Source of the DNA: Physcia stellaris
Taxonomy: Eukaryota; Ascomycota; Lecanoromycetes; Caliciales; Physciaceae
Reading direction: 5' to 3'
Assembly (NCBI GenBank): GCA_018902385.1
Contig: JABSSW010000044.1
Span: 353,487-417,486 of the forward strand
DNA length: 64,000 nucleotides
The notes beneath the pieces are model-generated. The model was not told where the DNA came from. It made no database searches and saw only the letters and a list, made by a program, of their open reading frames with translations. Every line of letters starts with the position of its first letter. The first letter of the stretch is position 1. This document shows positions 8,530 through 21,850 of the stretch, in pieces. Made by a program: the position numbers and the translations under genes.

Positions 8530-11500
8530 TTCAAATCGAATCAATTTGTTTCAAATTAATGATTGATAATATTTTTTTTGTTTAAATACGTCGTTTGTTT
8601 TTTTTGTTACAATTTCTCATATCGAAAAGTTGTGTAAAAAACGATTTTTTTTATGAAATATTTCGTGCGTGCGATAATTCAAAATTGTTATATAATTTTT
8701 CGACGTAAATTGAAAATAAAAAAAATTCAATTATCGTGAACGCGATCACGCGACGAAATAAATATGAATATTTATTCGAAATTTTATGTGCGTTTCATAT
8801 GTTCGAAATTTTTTTTTGATATTTTTGTTTTCGTCATTTTCAATATTGAAAACAATTATTGATTCAAATTTCGATCGATTAATTTTTAATTTTGTGAACA
8901 TTTTTTTTGTTTTTTATTATTTTTTTCATTTTCATTCAAATTGTTTGATTGTTTTTTCAACATTCGATTTATTAATTTATCTTTTTCAAACAATCATTTG
9001 TTTGTTATATCAAAATTTATTTGATTTTTTGTTAATTTACATTAAACACGACAATTCAACATTTTTTTTATTTTTTCAATTTGATTTTTTGTTGTTTTTC
9101 GTTTGATATTCGATTTTATTCGTTTGATTTTTGATTGTTTCAAATTCGAAACGATTTCGCGACATTTTTTCATTTCAACGTTTGACGAATCGCGTTCAAA
9201 ATTTAATCATGATTTATTAATCACAAAAAAATATCGATTATGTTACAAATTCATCGAAATCAAAAAATTGAATCAGAATTTACGTGAAAAACGTTTATTC
9301 GCGCGATCATGAAAAAACAATCGATATTTTGTTCACGATCGTTAACAATTTGATCATTAAATACGATTTAATATCATTTAATTATGCGCGTCACGAAATG
9401 ACATTCAAAAATATTTTAAAACAATATCGAAAATGAATGTATCAAAATGCGTTTTCGTTTGAATATGCAATTCAATTTTTCATCGCGAATCAATTCGACT
9501 GATTCGAATTTTTGAAATTAAACATTTTATTTTATCAAATCATTTTTGAATTGAATTCGAAAGCGATCAATGTTTTTTGCGTGTTTCATCATGATTTGAT
9601 TTCGTGATGTTGATTTTTAATAAATGTTTTTCATTTCGTTTTTTTTGATTGTCAATTCGTTTTTTTTTTTCGTCAATTCGTTTTTTTTTTTTTTGCTTTT
9701 TCGTTTGTGTTTTCACAAATCGTTTCGTTTTCGAGATTTTTTTGCTCAAACAACAATCGCGAATCAATTTTCAAACAAATTCGTTACACGAAAAAATGTG
9801 AACGATTTCGTTATTTATTGTCAATCGATGCGACAAATTGTTCAAATATTTAACGCAATCGTGAAAAGTTTGCAATTCGTGAATTTTTCGAATATGTTTG
9901 TTTTTAGCGCTGAATTATCTGTGAAACATTTGAAATATCATCAATTGTTTCGAATATTGAAAAATTCAAACATCATGTCGAACGAAAATCATCAAAATTT
10001 GATTTACGATTTGAATGACATTCGTAATATTAACATCACGAATGATGAATCGTTTCGTGCGACAATTGAAATTCGTGTGAACAATGAATTTTCAACGATG
10101 CAAATTCGAATCGTGAATAATAACGATTTCGATACGCATTTTTTCATCGATGAAAACAAAAAAATCGTTTAATGAATGCGCAAAAATTTCATTTGACGAA
10201 AATTTATTTCACGATATTTTTAAAGATTTTCAAACGAAAAAATTGATATCGCATGTCAAATTCAAAAACAACGTTGCAACAAACGATACGTATTTGCATT
10301 TTTTTCGAACATTATTTCAAATTTACGTCGTGACGTTGTTGAATTTCAAACAAATAAACGAATCAAATTAAATATTTTTTCGTCGTCAAATTCAAAAATC
10401 GTTTTACAATTTAACGTCACAACGTCAAATTCATTCACAAACAAATCGTTTAAAAAAAAACGAAAAATAATGCGCAATTTTTCACGTACATTTTAATGAA
10501 CGATTTTTTGATCAATTCAAACGTATCAAAACAATCGTTCGCGAAAATCGAAAAAAACGAAAAAAATGTTATTCAACATGCATTAATACATTATTTGCGA
10601 TAAACATTACAAAAATTGATCGAAATTTAACATTCAAATTTTTTTAAATTCGAAATTTATCGAACACGTGCACGACAACACATAATCAAAAATCAAACAA
10701 TTTTTGAAATTAAACACGAACGACAATAACAAAAACAAAATTTCAATTCATAATTTCAAAAAAAAATATTTTATTGACAATGAATTGCGATATATTATAT
10801 GTTTAAATGCAATCAAAATCAAAATGATCAAATGAAAAATTTAATTAAAAATGAATTCGAATTGAACAAAATATGCGATGTTCAAAAACAATGTTGAATA
10901 TCATCATTAACATTGTGAATTTCAAACGATTATAACGATCGCGATAACAATATTTCGATTTCAATAATTTCGAAAAAAACGAAAATCAAAAAAAAAATGA
11001 AAAATTTCATCGCAACATTTCAAACATTTTTTTTTGATGCGTTTGACAATGTCAAATGTTTAATTATCGATAATTTTTTTTACAAATATTCGTGTTAATC
11101 GAATAACGAATTTTATAATTGAAATTTTATCGATGAAATCACAATTTTTTTTGTTTTAAACAATTTTTTTGAACAATGAATTGAACACATTCGAAATTGA
11201 ATTGATTTCAAAATCATTAATATTCATATTTTCGTTTGTTATTCGTCGACGAATCAAAAAATTTTCGAACAAACAATGTCGTACGACAACGTCAAACATT
11301 TTGTTGAAATCAAAATCGACATTTCAAATTCGTTTTATAAATTGTCGTCGTTTCGATTTCGTTTGAATATTAATTTCGTTAAACAAATAAATTTGTTTGA
11401 TTCAAAATCGAACAATTTTTGAATCGTCGACACATAACAAATTCTCAAAAAACGAAATGCAATATTGATTTTAATTCACAATTACAAATTTCAAAAGCAT

Positions 11501-13560
11501 AAAAAAACAAAAAAACATATCGAAAAATTTTATTTGAATCATTACGATTTGATCATCGTGAATGAATGTTATTTTGTGAAAACGTTTCGCAAAAATTTTG
11601 AAAAAATTTCAAAAACAATTCGACATGCGATCGACGTTGCGATTTATGATGATAAAAATGTTTAAAACAATGATCGATCGCAATGTCGTCGTCGATTTGA
11701 ACGAAACGATTTTTTTATGAAATCACGAAATTTGAAAAATTCAAAATCATCGATTTCATCAATTGCATTCGACGACGTTGATCAAAACAATCAAAAAAAT
11801 AAAAACGATCAAAATGAAAATGCGTTTGAAACGACACGAAAAAACGATAACAACAATTCGAAAACTGTTTAATGTTTTTTCGCATGTTGCAATAATTCGT
11901 GACGATATTACGCGATAAAAAAACGATAAATTATTATTTCTTTTTGAATTCGTTGTTATGTGAATTCAATTAAATTTTCTCGATACATATTTCGTTGTTT
12001 TTCAAAATATAATAAAATCAAAAAAAAAATTAAAATGTTGATTCAATTGCAAACAACGTAAAAACAAAATTGTAAACGAAATACGCAATACGAAATCGTC
12101 AATTCGAATCGTTTTAAAAAATTTGATTTTAAACATTTATTGAATAAAATTCGTTTTGTGTAAATGATAACGAATTTGTCAATAATAATTACATTGATTA
12201 TCAATGTCGATTAAAAATAAATTAACGCGAAAATAAAAAAAAATTTTATATTAACGATTGATAAATCATTAATTCGTAAAAACGTATTCGATCAAATGTA
12301 TCGACAAATTGTCGTTTTTTGTTTCAAATTTAATGTTTTGAAAAATATATTAACGCACAAACATTCGAAAACGCATGCGTTAATTATGTCGCAATTTTCG
12401 AAAATTTGTTTGATAATTTTTGAAATAAATTCGTTTTCGAACAAATCGACATACATTTATTATTTTTTTTTAAATTTTTTTTAACGTATATTATTTTTTG
12501 TGTCGCATGTGATATTGATTGCGATTTGTTATTCAATATATACGAAAAAATTTCGCGTTCAAAAATCGATTGTTTTACATGTTTTTCGATTTCGAAAAAA
12601 GACGAAATTCAATTCGTCGCGTTTTTCAAAAAAATATCGATGAAAATAATAAATCAATCGAAAAATATTAATCGAATATTTTGATAAACATCACAAACAA
12701 AATAAAAACGTTATTGAATTTCACAAAAACAATTGTGATAATTTTAATGAAATTCGTGTACAATTCGCAATTAATTGTTCAGATATTCAAACGAATACAT
12801 CGTCAAAAACAAAATTTTTCGATGTATTTTTACGATTTTCACGAGCAAATTTGAATCGAAAATTTAATGAACAAAGCACGTTTGTTCACAGAAATTTTGA
12901 CGAAAAAATTTTCGAAAATGCAAAAACATCGCGAACGTTTTCATGAAACTATGATGACATAAATATGATAATCGAAACTTGACAATTTTCAATATAACAA
13001 AATGAGCAATTAGTTGAGAAATAATTTAACAATTCAATAACAATTCATAATGATTGTTTTTGTATCAAGACAGTTCACACGCGCAAACATCGAAATTTCA
13101 AAATTTCGAACGATTTTTATTTTTAGCACAAATTAAATTAGACTTTTTCACTGTTAGTCATCGTTGCAACGAGCGTTGTTGTTTTTCAACAACATCGAAT
13201 TACACGATCGAAACAGAAAAAACGAACAAATTCAAAAACAACAACGTATTTGAACGACGATTTTAAAAAAAAAAACGACGTCAATAACACACACGTATGC
13301 GATCATGATCAATGAAATGAAAATCAAATATTTACAACAAAAGAAAAAGAAAAACGAAACGCACGTTCAAAGAGAAAAATCAAAATGTGAAAAAATTAAA
13401 AAAATGAAAACATTGTACACGTCGTGAAAAATCAAGTTCACAAACGTCGCACAGTATCACGCAACGATCATTGAAATTACGATTTCAAAATGAATAATGT
13501 CATGTTGAATAATTGCAACATGATCGTTGAAAAAAGTTGAAAATTTGTTCATTTTTACGA
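8530..13560 (+). mobile_element. repeat family A, left copy (~5 kb, decayed)
   Basis: Nearly colinear with the reverse complement of 33020-38060. The sum of matching coordinates stays at ~46,580 along the whole length (for example 9103/37476, 11169/35416, 12296/34280), so there are almost no net indels. Conserved open stretches include 9103-9312, 9624-10172, 11169-11366 and 12296-12484; each has a counterpart in the other copy that differs by few residues. Part of it (about 9640-10440) also recurs at 24935-25720. Its protein class is not recognised: no reverse transcriptase, integrase, DDE or helicase motif could be read. Ends are placed where similarity stops and are uncertain by ~20-40 bp. 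No LTRs, terminal inverted repeats or target duplications were found. Orientation is arbitrary, following the open frames. Confidence 0.75.
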
Positions 13561-16500
13561 ACACATTCGACTCGAATACGCATCGATCGTAATTTTTCGT
13601 TCACATGAACATTTATGATAACACGAAGCGATTCATCATTCATGATATTAATATTGAAAAAGTCATTTCATTTTCGTCGTATATCAATTCATGAAAATCG
13701 TTCGAAATTTTGTTCGATTTTTTCAATCATCGAATCAATTTAATATAAATTAAATGTTTCAAAGATATTTTCGTTCGAAAAACAAACACATTGAATGAAT
13801 CAACAAAATGAAATTTTTCACGTTTTTCGCAAACACATCGATCGCTCGAAAATGATATCGATTTTGATAAAACACGAATTGTGTGAAATCGATTTTTCAT
13901 TCGTTCACAATCATGTTTATAGCGTCAATGCAAAATTTATTTTGAATTTTTCATTGAACGTTTTTGCAAATGTTGTATCAATAAATTTCAAGAATCACGT
14001 AATTTTCTCGATGATGAAATGATCGATGAAAATGTGTAAAAAGTTATCAAAATAACGAAAACATCGTCGTCATCGAATTGAGTCGTCGTTTGAAAGCGAG
14101 AAAAGAAAATAAAATTATCAAAAAAATTTTCAATTTTTTCAAATCATGCAATTTCAAAATTGTCATATATTTTTTTTATATCACGATCAAGAATCATGTT
14201 TTTTTTGTTTGACGTTCAATTCGTTTATAAAATTTCGTCTAGCAATTCATTCAAGTTGAAAAAAAGTTCGAAAAAACAAATTCAAAATTTCATTGAGTGA
14301 AAAATTCAAAAAAATTTCTGCTCATAATTTGAACGCAATTTAGATGTTTATCGAATGCAAATGAAATTTTAATTCAAAACGATTTCAATTTTCGTCAAAT
14401 ACAAACTGAAAAAAACATCGAAATTTGATGAATTCAGCAAATTATCAAATTTGATATCGACGACGAGCTTGTCATTTGTGCGAAGACTTTTGAAAAAATT
14501 TGATTAAAATTTGAAATAAATTTCAAACAATGCATCGAAAATTCGAATTTGTTTGACAACATGCGCGATGATTTAACGCATTCATTATTCTTTGATAATT
14601 AAACATTTTGATATGAACGTGAATCAAAATGACGCTAAAATGTGTAACAAAACATCACAATTTTAGCGTTTGACTTTTGATGTTGAAATCGTACATGTTT
14701 TGACTTTAACGTTGTAATTTATTCGTAAAATACAATCGCAAAGTCGCGCAAAATTTCAATATTCAAATTTTTCGCACACGCAATGAGAATTTATAATCAT
14801 TATTGAAATCATTTTCGCTAACAAAACTTCGTAAAAAGCGAATGTGAAATGAATAAAATTGTAATGCTTGAAATTCTATTTACAAATTTGTTAAAAAATT
14901 TATAAACACGTTTTGTTTGATGCAACGTACACATAAATTATTGCACATGCGCGATTCTCAATGCGATAGTCGTGAATGTGATGATTTTATCAATGTGACG
15001 AAATTGCTTGTTTCATGATACAATCGATTTGATGTTTCGTCTGATAAATAGAATTTTACTCGTTGTTTCGAGCACGAATACTGTACTTGATTTAAAATTT
15101 TCGATTCGACGAAAAAGATGTTTCATTGATTTTGACGTCGAAAATCGATTTCGAGTCGATTAGTCACATAATCAAAAACATTGTTTTTGTTTATTATTGT
15201 TTTTCGAATCGACGATTATTTTTGATTATCATTGTTAAACAATTGAATTAATGCAACGATCAATTTTATCGATGAACAGAATTTGTTCGTTGCATTATTG
15301 TTTTGTAAATTTAAATTAATTAATGATGATTCGACTAGAACAACATCAAAAATTCATCGATTTATCGATCATCGTTTTTATTTGTTCGCTTTCATGTTGT
15401 TTTCAACAAGATACGTTCAATCTAGTTGATGTCGATGATTAATTCTAATTTCGATCGTAATAAAAAAAATGAAGAAAAAAGAAATTTAATGTTTGATCAT
15501 GCAAGCAAACTTTTGAATGCTAAATAATTCATGTTAAATGAGTGACGTCATTGATGAAAATGATTCAACAATGTGCAAAGAAAAATCGAGAAACAGCAAC
15601 AAGTTTTCATTTTTTCGTTCATTGTAAAATATTGCTCGTCATTTTTTTGTTCAATCTGTATTCAGAAATTTCTTCAAATTTTTCATATCAATATTCGTTA
15701 TTGTGAAAGAAATCGAAGTGATTTTCGACGTAATCGAAGAATTGATATTAAATTTGAATCAATACGATTTTTTTTTGAACATTTTCATTTCGACGATTTT
15801 GATATCAATATAACAATTTTTCATTCGAGTCAGAATTAAAAATTTTCAAATTTGAATATAGTTCTCGAAAACGAATCGATTTTTATTGAACAATTTTCGT
15901 AATTCAAACATCGTTTTCGCATTGTTTCAATTCATGCGTTCGAACAAAATTTGTTCAATGACGATGTCATCGTTCAACGACATTGCAACAAAAAAGTTTT
16001 CGTTGATTGATGAATACATTTTGCGCATATTTGCAAAAAAATTGATTGATTTTTTTAACGACATGTGACAATCAGCGATTTTTGTGACATTGTCACAATT
16101 CGAAATTTTCAATTCGTTTTTGTCGTTTACGATCATCAACATAAAATACACTGTTATCAATTTTGTGTTCGTTGAATTTTTTGATTCATATGAAATTTGA
16201 AAAAAAAAAAATCGAATGAATTCAATTTTTGTAAAGCAATTATTTCACGTTGTTTCGAAATTTTTCATATTTTCGTCAATGAAACTGTTGCGATTATAAA
16301 AATTGATACGATTTTTTTAGCAATTTTCGATTTTTCAATCGATCGCATCATTTTTCAAAATTATTTTGAATTTCTGTCAACAAAAAAGAATTATTATTCT
16401 CGTTTTTCTCAGTGAATGTTATTGATGTCGAATAACAATGCAAAATTTTTGCATCGAATAACAGTTGCGCATTTCGATTTAAATTTCGAAATTCAATTTC

Positions 16501-17061
16501 ATTATTGAGCAACGCGAAGCGCATATTCATTGAATACGACATTAAACGATGATTATAATTCAATCGTAAACATATCATTGTTTTGTACAGCAAAGAATTC
16601 GTGCGCACAATTTGTTGTAATGTCGAGTGTATACAATTTTCAAGTCATTCGCGTTCGAATTCAATTTTGATGATAAACATATGATATCGATACATTTTTA
16701 ACTCATTTACGAACATGTTTCAAATGTCGAAAATGTTCAGAAGTCAACTGTATGCGTTATTTATGTTCACAAAATCATTTCTTTTCATGTTTTTTATTCA
16801 ATTCGATTTCGCGTACATTTTAGTAATCTCGTAATTTACATTAAATTTCATTGAAGTCATGACTGAAAGTCTGAAATATGACGACGAGTTCGTAATTGAA
16901 CTTTGCGACTTTACAGTCGATTTGAACGATGTGAAAAAATTTGATGATTGATTTGATTTTTTTTTGTTGATTTTGTCGAATTTGTGTGACGATTTATACG
17001 TGAAATCTCGTTGTGATTTTTTAAATTTCGATTGAAATTTTTTCATCGACGTTCATTGCAT
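13561..17061. other. AT-rich stretch, no gene seen
   Basis: No homology to the other repeats in the window was noticed, apart from the hairpin at 14632-14669. Several 60-90-residue open frames (for example 13795-14022 and 15573-15839) have Phe/Asn/Ile/Lys-rich composition without motifs. Around 14640-15300 more CT and AG steps survive than elsewhere, suggesting a less mutated segment, possibly lower-copy DNA. Confidence 0.5.
14632..14669. repeat. inverted repeat (13-bp stem, 11-nt loop)
   Basis: ACGCTAAAATGTG at 14632-14644 pairs with CACAATTTTAGCGT at 14656-14669, with one extra A as a bulge. The left-arm word GACGCTAAAATGT also occurs at ~24480 without the right arm. This could be a transposon terminus or chance; no function is assigned. 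Confidence 0.6.
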
Positions 17062-17277
17062 TTTTCGAAATCGCGAAAACACTAAAAGTCGCGAAAAACA
17101 CAAAGACACGAAAATTCGAAAAAATCACAAAAACACGAAATTTCGCGAAAAACACGAAGACATGAAAAGTCGTGAAAAACACGAAGACACGAAAAGTCGT
17201 TGAGAGCACGAAAACACGAAAAATCGTGAAAAACACGAAAACACGAAAAATCGTGAAAAACACGAAAACTGAAAAAG
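17062..17277. repeat. 27-bp minisatellite, about 7-8 units
   Basis: Markers CGTGAAAAACACGAA and variants recur exactly every 27 bp at 17171, 17198, 17225 and 17252, with more degenerate units to the left. Unit differences are mainly AAGAC versus AAAAC and AAGTC versus AAATC, again G/A after A. Because 27 is a multiple of three, all frames stay open and yield repetitive peptides; these are not genes. Confidence 0.9.
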
Positions 17278-19358
17278 ATGAAAATTGTGAAAAACGAACA
17301 GATGTTCAAATTGTTTGTTTTTCGATTGATGAAATCGAAATGTTAAAGAAAACGTCGAAAAATGAAATTTGTGAACGAGAAAATGTTGAATTTGTCGATT
17401 CGTTGACGAATCGTCATCCAATGTACGATGATTGATTCGAAACGTTTGATGAAACGTAAAAATTTTTCGAAATAACGTGAAATGTATTGAGCAATGTTTT
17501 CGCACGATTTGTAATGAAAAAATCGTTAAATTTATATTTTAATTCGCGATTTGTTCGTATCAAATTCAATCGTGACAAGAAATTCGTCGTAAAAAATGTT
17601 GCATGATCGTATTTTTCATTTAAGATTTGCTGTAAATTTGCGATTGAAACATTTGAATTTTTTCGTTTTTTTGAATTTTCAAAAACATTCACTCGATTCA
17701 TCACGACATTTTTCATCATTGAACGTATTCGATCGACATTCGAATATTTTTTGACGAAATTGTTAAAAACGTTCAAAATTTTGCAATTGCGTGCGAATGC
17801 ATCATTTGTTTCACGATGTCAAAATTTCAAATTTGTTTCAATTTCTGTTTTGCTCGAAATTTTCGCTTTTTTTCAAAACGATATTTATTGATTTTTTTTC
17901 GCATGTTTGTTCAGCGATCGTTTTGCAATTCGATTCGATTCATTGACAATTTTTTCATCAATTGATAAAAGTCGATCATAAATCGCTTTATTTCATGACA
18001 CATAGTCATCACAAAATTTCGCACATTTCGTATCAAATTTTCAGCATATATTTCGCGTGCTCTGTGCGTCAAAAAATATTTCAACTCGTCGATATAATTG
18101 AAAACATTAAATTGAATCATCAAGCGTTGATTCGTTCATTTCAAAAAAATATTGATACGACGTTCGATTGTCATTACGAATGCTGATTTTACGAATGTTT
18201 TTACGAATGTCATTGTTGATTTGAAACTCGTTAATGAAACATGAACAAATCAAAATTCTGTAAATTTACGCAATTTATGAGAGTTGAACTTTGAAATATC
18301 AAATGAAAATCAAAGTTTTTTGCAAGTCTGAGCGATTTTTGAAAATTAATTCAAACAAAATTCAAAGATTGATTTGTGAAATATGATATCAAGTGAATCA
18401 AAATTTTGCAAAATTGAACGATTTCTGAGAATTAATCGATAAGATATCAAATGAGATGAAAATTGTATTCACAATTCAAAAAATCAGACTCGAAAAAACG
18501 AAACAAACATTGAAATCATTGAAAAGAAATGAATCTGCATGTCGATTATTAATTTAAATCAAGTGAATCTTCACGATCAATGTTTTTCATTTTCTGACAC
18601 GCAATTGTTAATGTTTATTGCTTTCATTTCATTTGATACTTTACACACATTTTATTGAAAAAAATGTCTGTCTTGATTTTAAGCAAAAACAGATTTTCAA
18701 AAACTACGAACTGAAATATTTCATTTTGTTTTCAAACAATTCAGTTCAAATGCAGATTTTTTTGTAAAGTACACATTTATTTGTTGAATTTTGATCGTAT
18801 TTTGAAAAATTCAGTCGACGTAATGATATTTTCAGATTATGACGATTTTTAAAATCGAGTTTGTGTATCAACGCGATATTTTTTTTTGCAATAAAATTTT
18901 TTTAATTGATGTGTATTACGAAGCAGATTTTTATTATTTTTTTTTAACGTTTCAGACGTGACGAAATCATTGCGCAAAATTCATAATTTCAATTAAAATG
19001 CAACTTTTTTTTTCGTGATTCGAACGATAACATCGATATCGTTTGTAAATTTCGACAGATTTTTTTTTTTGCGTAACGAGACGATGTTATCACTATTTAT
19101 TTGCGACATTTCGACAAAGTGATTGTATTGAACGATCAAGATTCGCGATATTTATTCGTCGATCGTTGAATAAAACGATTGAATTGAACGATCAAAATCA
19201 TCAATATTTATTCTGAATTTGACTCGATATGAATAAAAACATATTTTTTGAAAGTTTTCGCGAGTTCGCGATATTTTTCTTCGTCGCATTGTTTTTTGTT
19301 TTTTATTCATTTCGTCAATCGTTTTCATAATGTGATAGATGTTGTTTTTGATTGTTTT
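17278..19358. other. AT-rich stretch, no gene seen
   Basis: No recognisable coding or RNA feature. The part at ~18200-18800 retains noticeably more AG and CT steps (for example TCTGAGCG and GATTTCTGAG) than its surroundings, so it may be younger or less exposed to the mutational process. Open frames at 17414-17776 (-) and 17125-17505 (-) are motif-free or overlap the minisatellite. Confidence 0.5.
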
Positions 19359-19561
19359 CATTCATTTGTTGTATCGTTTCATTTTATTTCCGAACATCGA
19401 CATCGACGACTAAAATCATTTTTTTTGTTTCGTATTCATTCATCAACCGATTTTTTAACGCGAAAGACGTCGTCTTTCAAAAATTTCATTCACTTGTTGC
19501 ATCGTTTCATTTCATTTTCAAAAAACAACATTGACGACAATAATTATTTTTTTCGCTTTCG
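19359..19561. repeat. local duplication, ~75-bp units 128 bp apart
   Basis: CATTCATTTGTTGTATCG at 19359 and CATTCACTTGTTGCATCG at 19487 begin two similar ~75-bp stretches that both continue through TTTCATTT and GACGAC. Differences include CT/TT and CA/TA. The duplication lies inside an open frame (19248-19739) that has no recognisable domain. Confidence 0.6.
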
Positions 19562-19790
19562 ATCAACAATGATTTTCAAAATCGAATATTCAACAATAAA
19601 TGTACACATCAATGAAAGCGCGAGTCTCGAACATTTTCACGCACGCGAATCATTTTACACTTTTCATAATTTTTTGTTTTCGAATGTTTGTTTATTTTCG
19701 CGCAATTCAAATCGACAAAATAACAGAAAATTTGATTAAGCTTTGTGTTGTTCGATTCGACTCGAAAAACGCGCGCGAAAAAAAAAATTT

Positions 19791-20090
19791 CAACATCAAA
19801 ATTTAAATTTCTTCATGATTCAAACGTTTTGACTTTTTATTGATCAAAACAATTTTTGCATCAGCGTTTATTTGATGCAAAAATTTTTTATTGATGAAAC
19901 AATCGCGATTCTTGACACAATTCGAATTTTGAATGAAATTTCAATTTTTGTGTTGATCTTTTTCAACATCAAAATTTAATTTTTAATTTTTTATTGATCA
20001 AACAGTTTCTGCATCAGCGTTTATTTGATGCAGAAATTTTTCATTGATGAAATAATCGCGATTCTTGACACAATTCGAATTTCTGATGAA
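19791..20090. repeat. tandem duplication carrying a conserved hairpin
   Basis: Unit 1 starts at 19791 and unit 2 at 19967, both with AACATCAAAATTTAA. Inner landmarks are 153 bp apart because of an internal length difference. Each unit has a perfect 11-bp stem with the same 9-nt loop GCGTTTATT: 19853-19863 with 19873-19883, and 20006-20016 with 20026-20036. The stems differ at two paired positions (TTG/CAA versus CTG/CAG). Shared flanks continue with TTGATGAAA and AATCGCGATTCTTGACAC. Confidence 0.85.
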
Positions 20091-21673
20091 AAAAACAACA
20101 TTGTTTGCGAATTCACATGTTGTTAAAAAAGAACTTGCAACGCGACAACTTCGAAAACGACAAGATGATGTTTTTTTAAAACGAAAAACAAGTTCGCAAA
20201 CGTTTCGTAATCGATTGAAATTGTAAAAAAATGAAAAATTCGAAGAAAAGAAAAGAAACGAGAAAATTTTTGACAACAATAGATTGATTATCGAGACTGT
20301 TGATCACGACGAATAATTGACGTTTGAAATTTGACAATGACGACACAAATTTGTTCGCGACGACGACAACAAACTTGTTGTTTTGCGAAAACGTCTATAA
20401 CGCGTGATGAAAGTTTGAAACATGAAAAATTGTTACGCATTGAATGACAGCGAAATCGATTGAAAAAATCATTACAAACAAATGTAAAATTTGAAATAAA
20501 AAAAACGAAACGATTTGTTTATTAATCAAATTAATGCGAAATTTAATTTTATCAATAACGTTATCAACATTCGAATTATTAATCTTGATCAATGCGCAAA
20601 AAAAATATTTTAAAATAACGTTAATCGTTCAAACGTTCAAACACGTTATTTAAAAAATGACAACAATCATTTGAATTGTCGAAATTTATCGCGTTGCACG
20701 ATTCGACGAACTTTTCTTTTTCGCAATCGAAATTTTTTCAAAATCGTTTCACGATGATTCGTCGTCGTTTTTTTCGTCATCGTCAATATCAAATTTTCAT
20801 TTGCAAAATCTGATTGCTCGTCGTTTCTGTCTCGTACAAAGCAATAAAAGTCGTGATCGATTCATTTGTAATTATCACACGAATCATCGAAATGACTCGA
20901 GAAATGTTTGCATTTTTCAAAAATTTTTTGTCACGACGTTGTTTCAAAATTCGACATTGAATACAAACGATTGTTCGCGAAAACGCGACATTGAGCGATT
21001 TTTCGCGAAATTGAATCAGAATCGCGTCGAGATACGATGATCAATGAAATGCAATTTTCTCGACGATAATCGTAAATGAACGTTGTTGACGAAAAATGCG
21101 AATTCTTGATTGCGAACATTGAAACGATCGTTCGCGAATGCATAAAATTGACAAACTTGTTGTAAAAACAGAATTTGATGTAAAAATCAATTTACATTAA
21201 TAAAATTTCATACAAAGAGTGAAAGATTGTTCAATCAATACGTACTGCAAATACAGACGTGATTCACGAGAAAAAAAGAAAAAATTAATACATACGAAAC
21301 AGATTTCTTTTATGTGCGATCAAATTCATCTCGACACGATTTTGAGATTATTTACACAAAATCGATTCATTCGTTCATTCAATTAATTATTCGTTCTCAT
21401 TTTTTTTTTCGTTTCGTTGTTATCATTTTTTGTTATCAACATTTCAATTTAGTTTCGATAAACGTTCATTTTATTTCTCGATTGTTTGCGCAATCGCGTA
21501 ACAGTCGCGATGAAATGTCTGTTGATTATTTAATGTTAATGATACAATGACAAACGGCGAAATCGTCACGAACAAATCAATTTGTGTACAAGAAAAATCT
21601 GCTTTCGATTTTTTCGATTATTAGAAATGAAAATAATCAAATTTTCATTTAGTTTCGATACAATGAATCAAGC
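20091..21673. other. AT-rich stretch before the LTR element, no gene seen
   Basis: Open frames at 19998-20279 (-), 20801-21040 (+) and 21314-21550 (+) show no domain. No similarity to other repeats in the window was noticed. It ends at the 5-bp target duplication of the LTR element. Confidence 0.45.
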
Positions 21674-21678
21674 GTATT
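21674..21678 (+). repeat. target-site duplication, left (GTATT)
   Basis: GTATT immediately precedes the left LTR; GTATC immediately follows the right LTR at 24416-24420. Five bp is the usual duplication length for LTR-element integration. The single T/C difference is explained by a CpT to TpT change, because the next base in the left copy is T. Confidence 0.75.
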
Positions 21679-21850
21679 TGTTACGATTTAAATTTTCACA
21701 TAAATTTGAAATTAAAATATTTTGATCAGAAAAAATTAACGCTTTCGCAAAATTTCGACACGAATTCATATTTTGTTTTTTGTTTTTCAGATAGTAACAA
21801 TTCAATCATTTTATCAATCACATTATTAATTCACACGTTTTATCGTAACA
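21679..21850 (+). repeat. left LTR (172 bp)
   Basis: Starts TGTTACGAT and ends ATCGTAACA. It is identical in length to the right LTR and differs from it at 8 positions, every one a G/A or C/T change at ApG or CpT. Contains TTTTTCAGATAGTAACAATT, a central landmark also found inverted near 55120-55135. Confidence 0.9.

Noticed and set aside
9624-10172. 182-codon open frame, the longest in the AT-rich block
   Set aside because: It lies inside a multicopy element, the corresponding frame is broken in the other two copies, and its start is a T-run encoding poly-Phe. Kept as part of repeat family A, not as a gene.
17021-17309. Repetitive protein with FHDFSCFRVF-like units on the minus strand
   Set aside because: Produced by a 27-bp minisatellite whose length is a multiple of three; all frames are open, none is favoured.
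19248-19739. 163-codon open frame
   Set aside because: Phe/Ser/His-rich, contains a local duplication, no domain or signal; typical of frames left open by CpT-type mutation.
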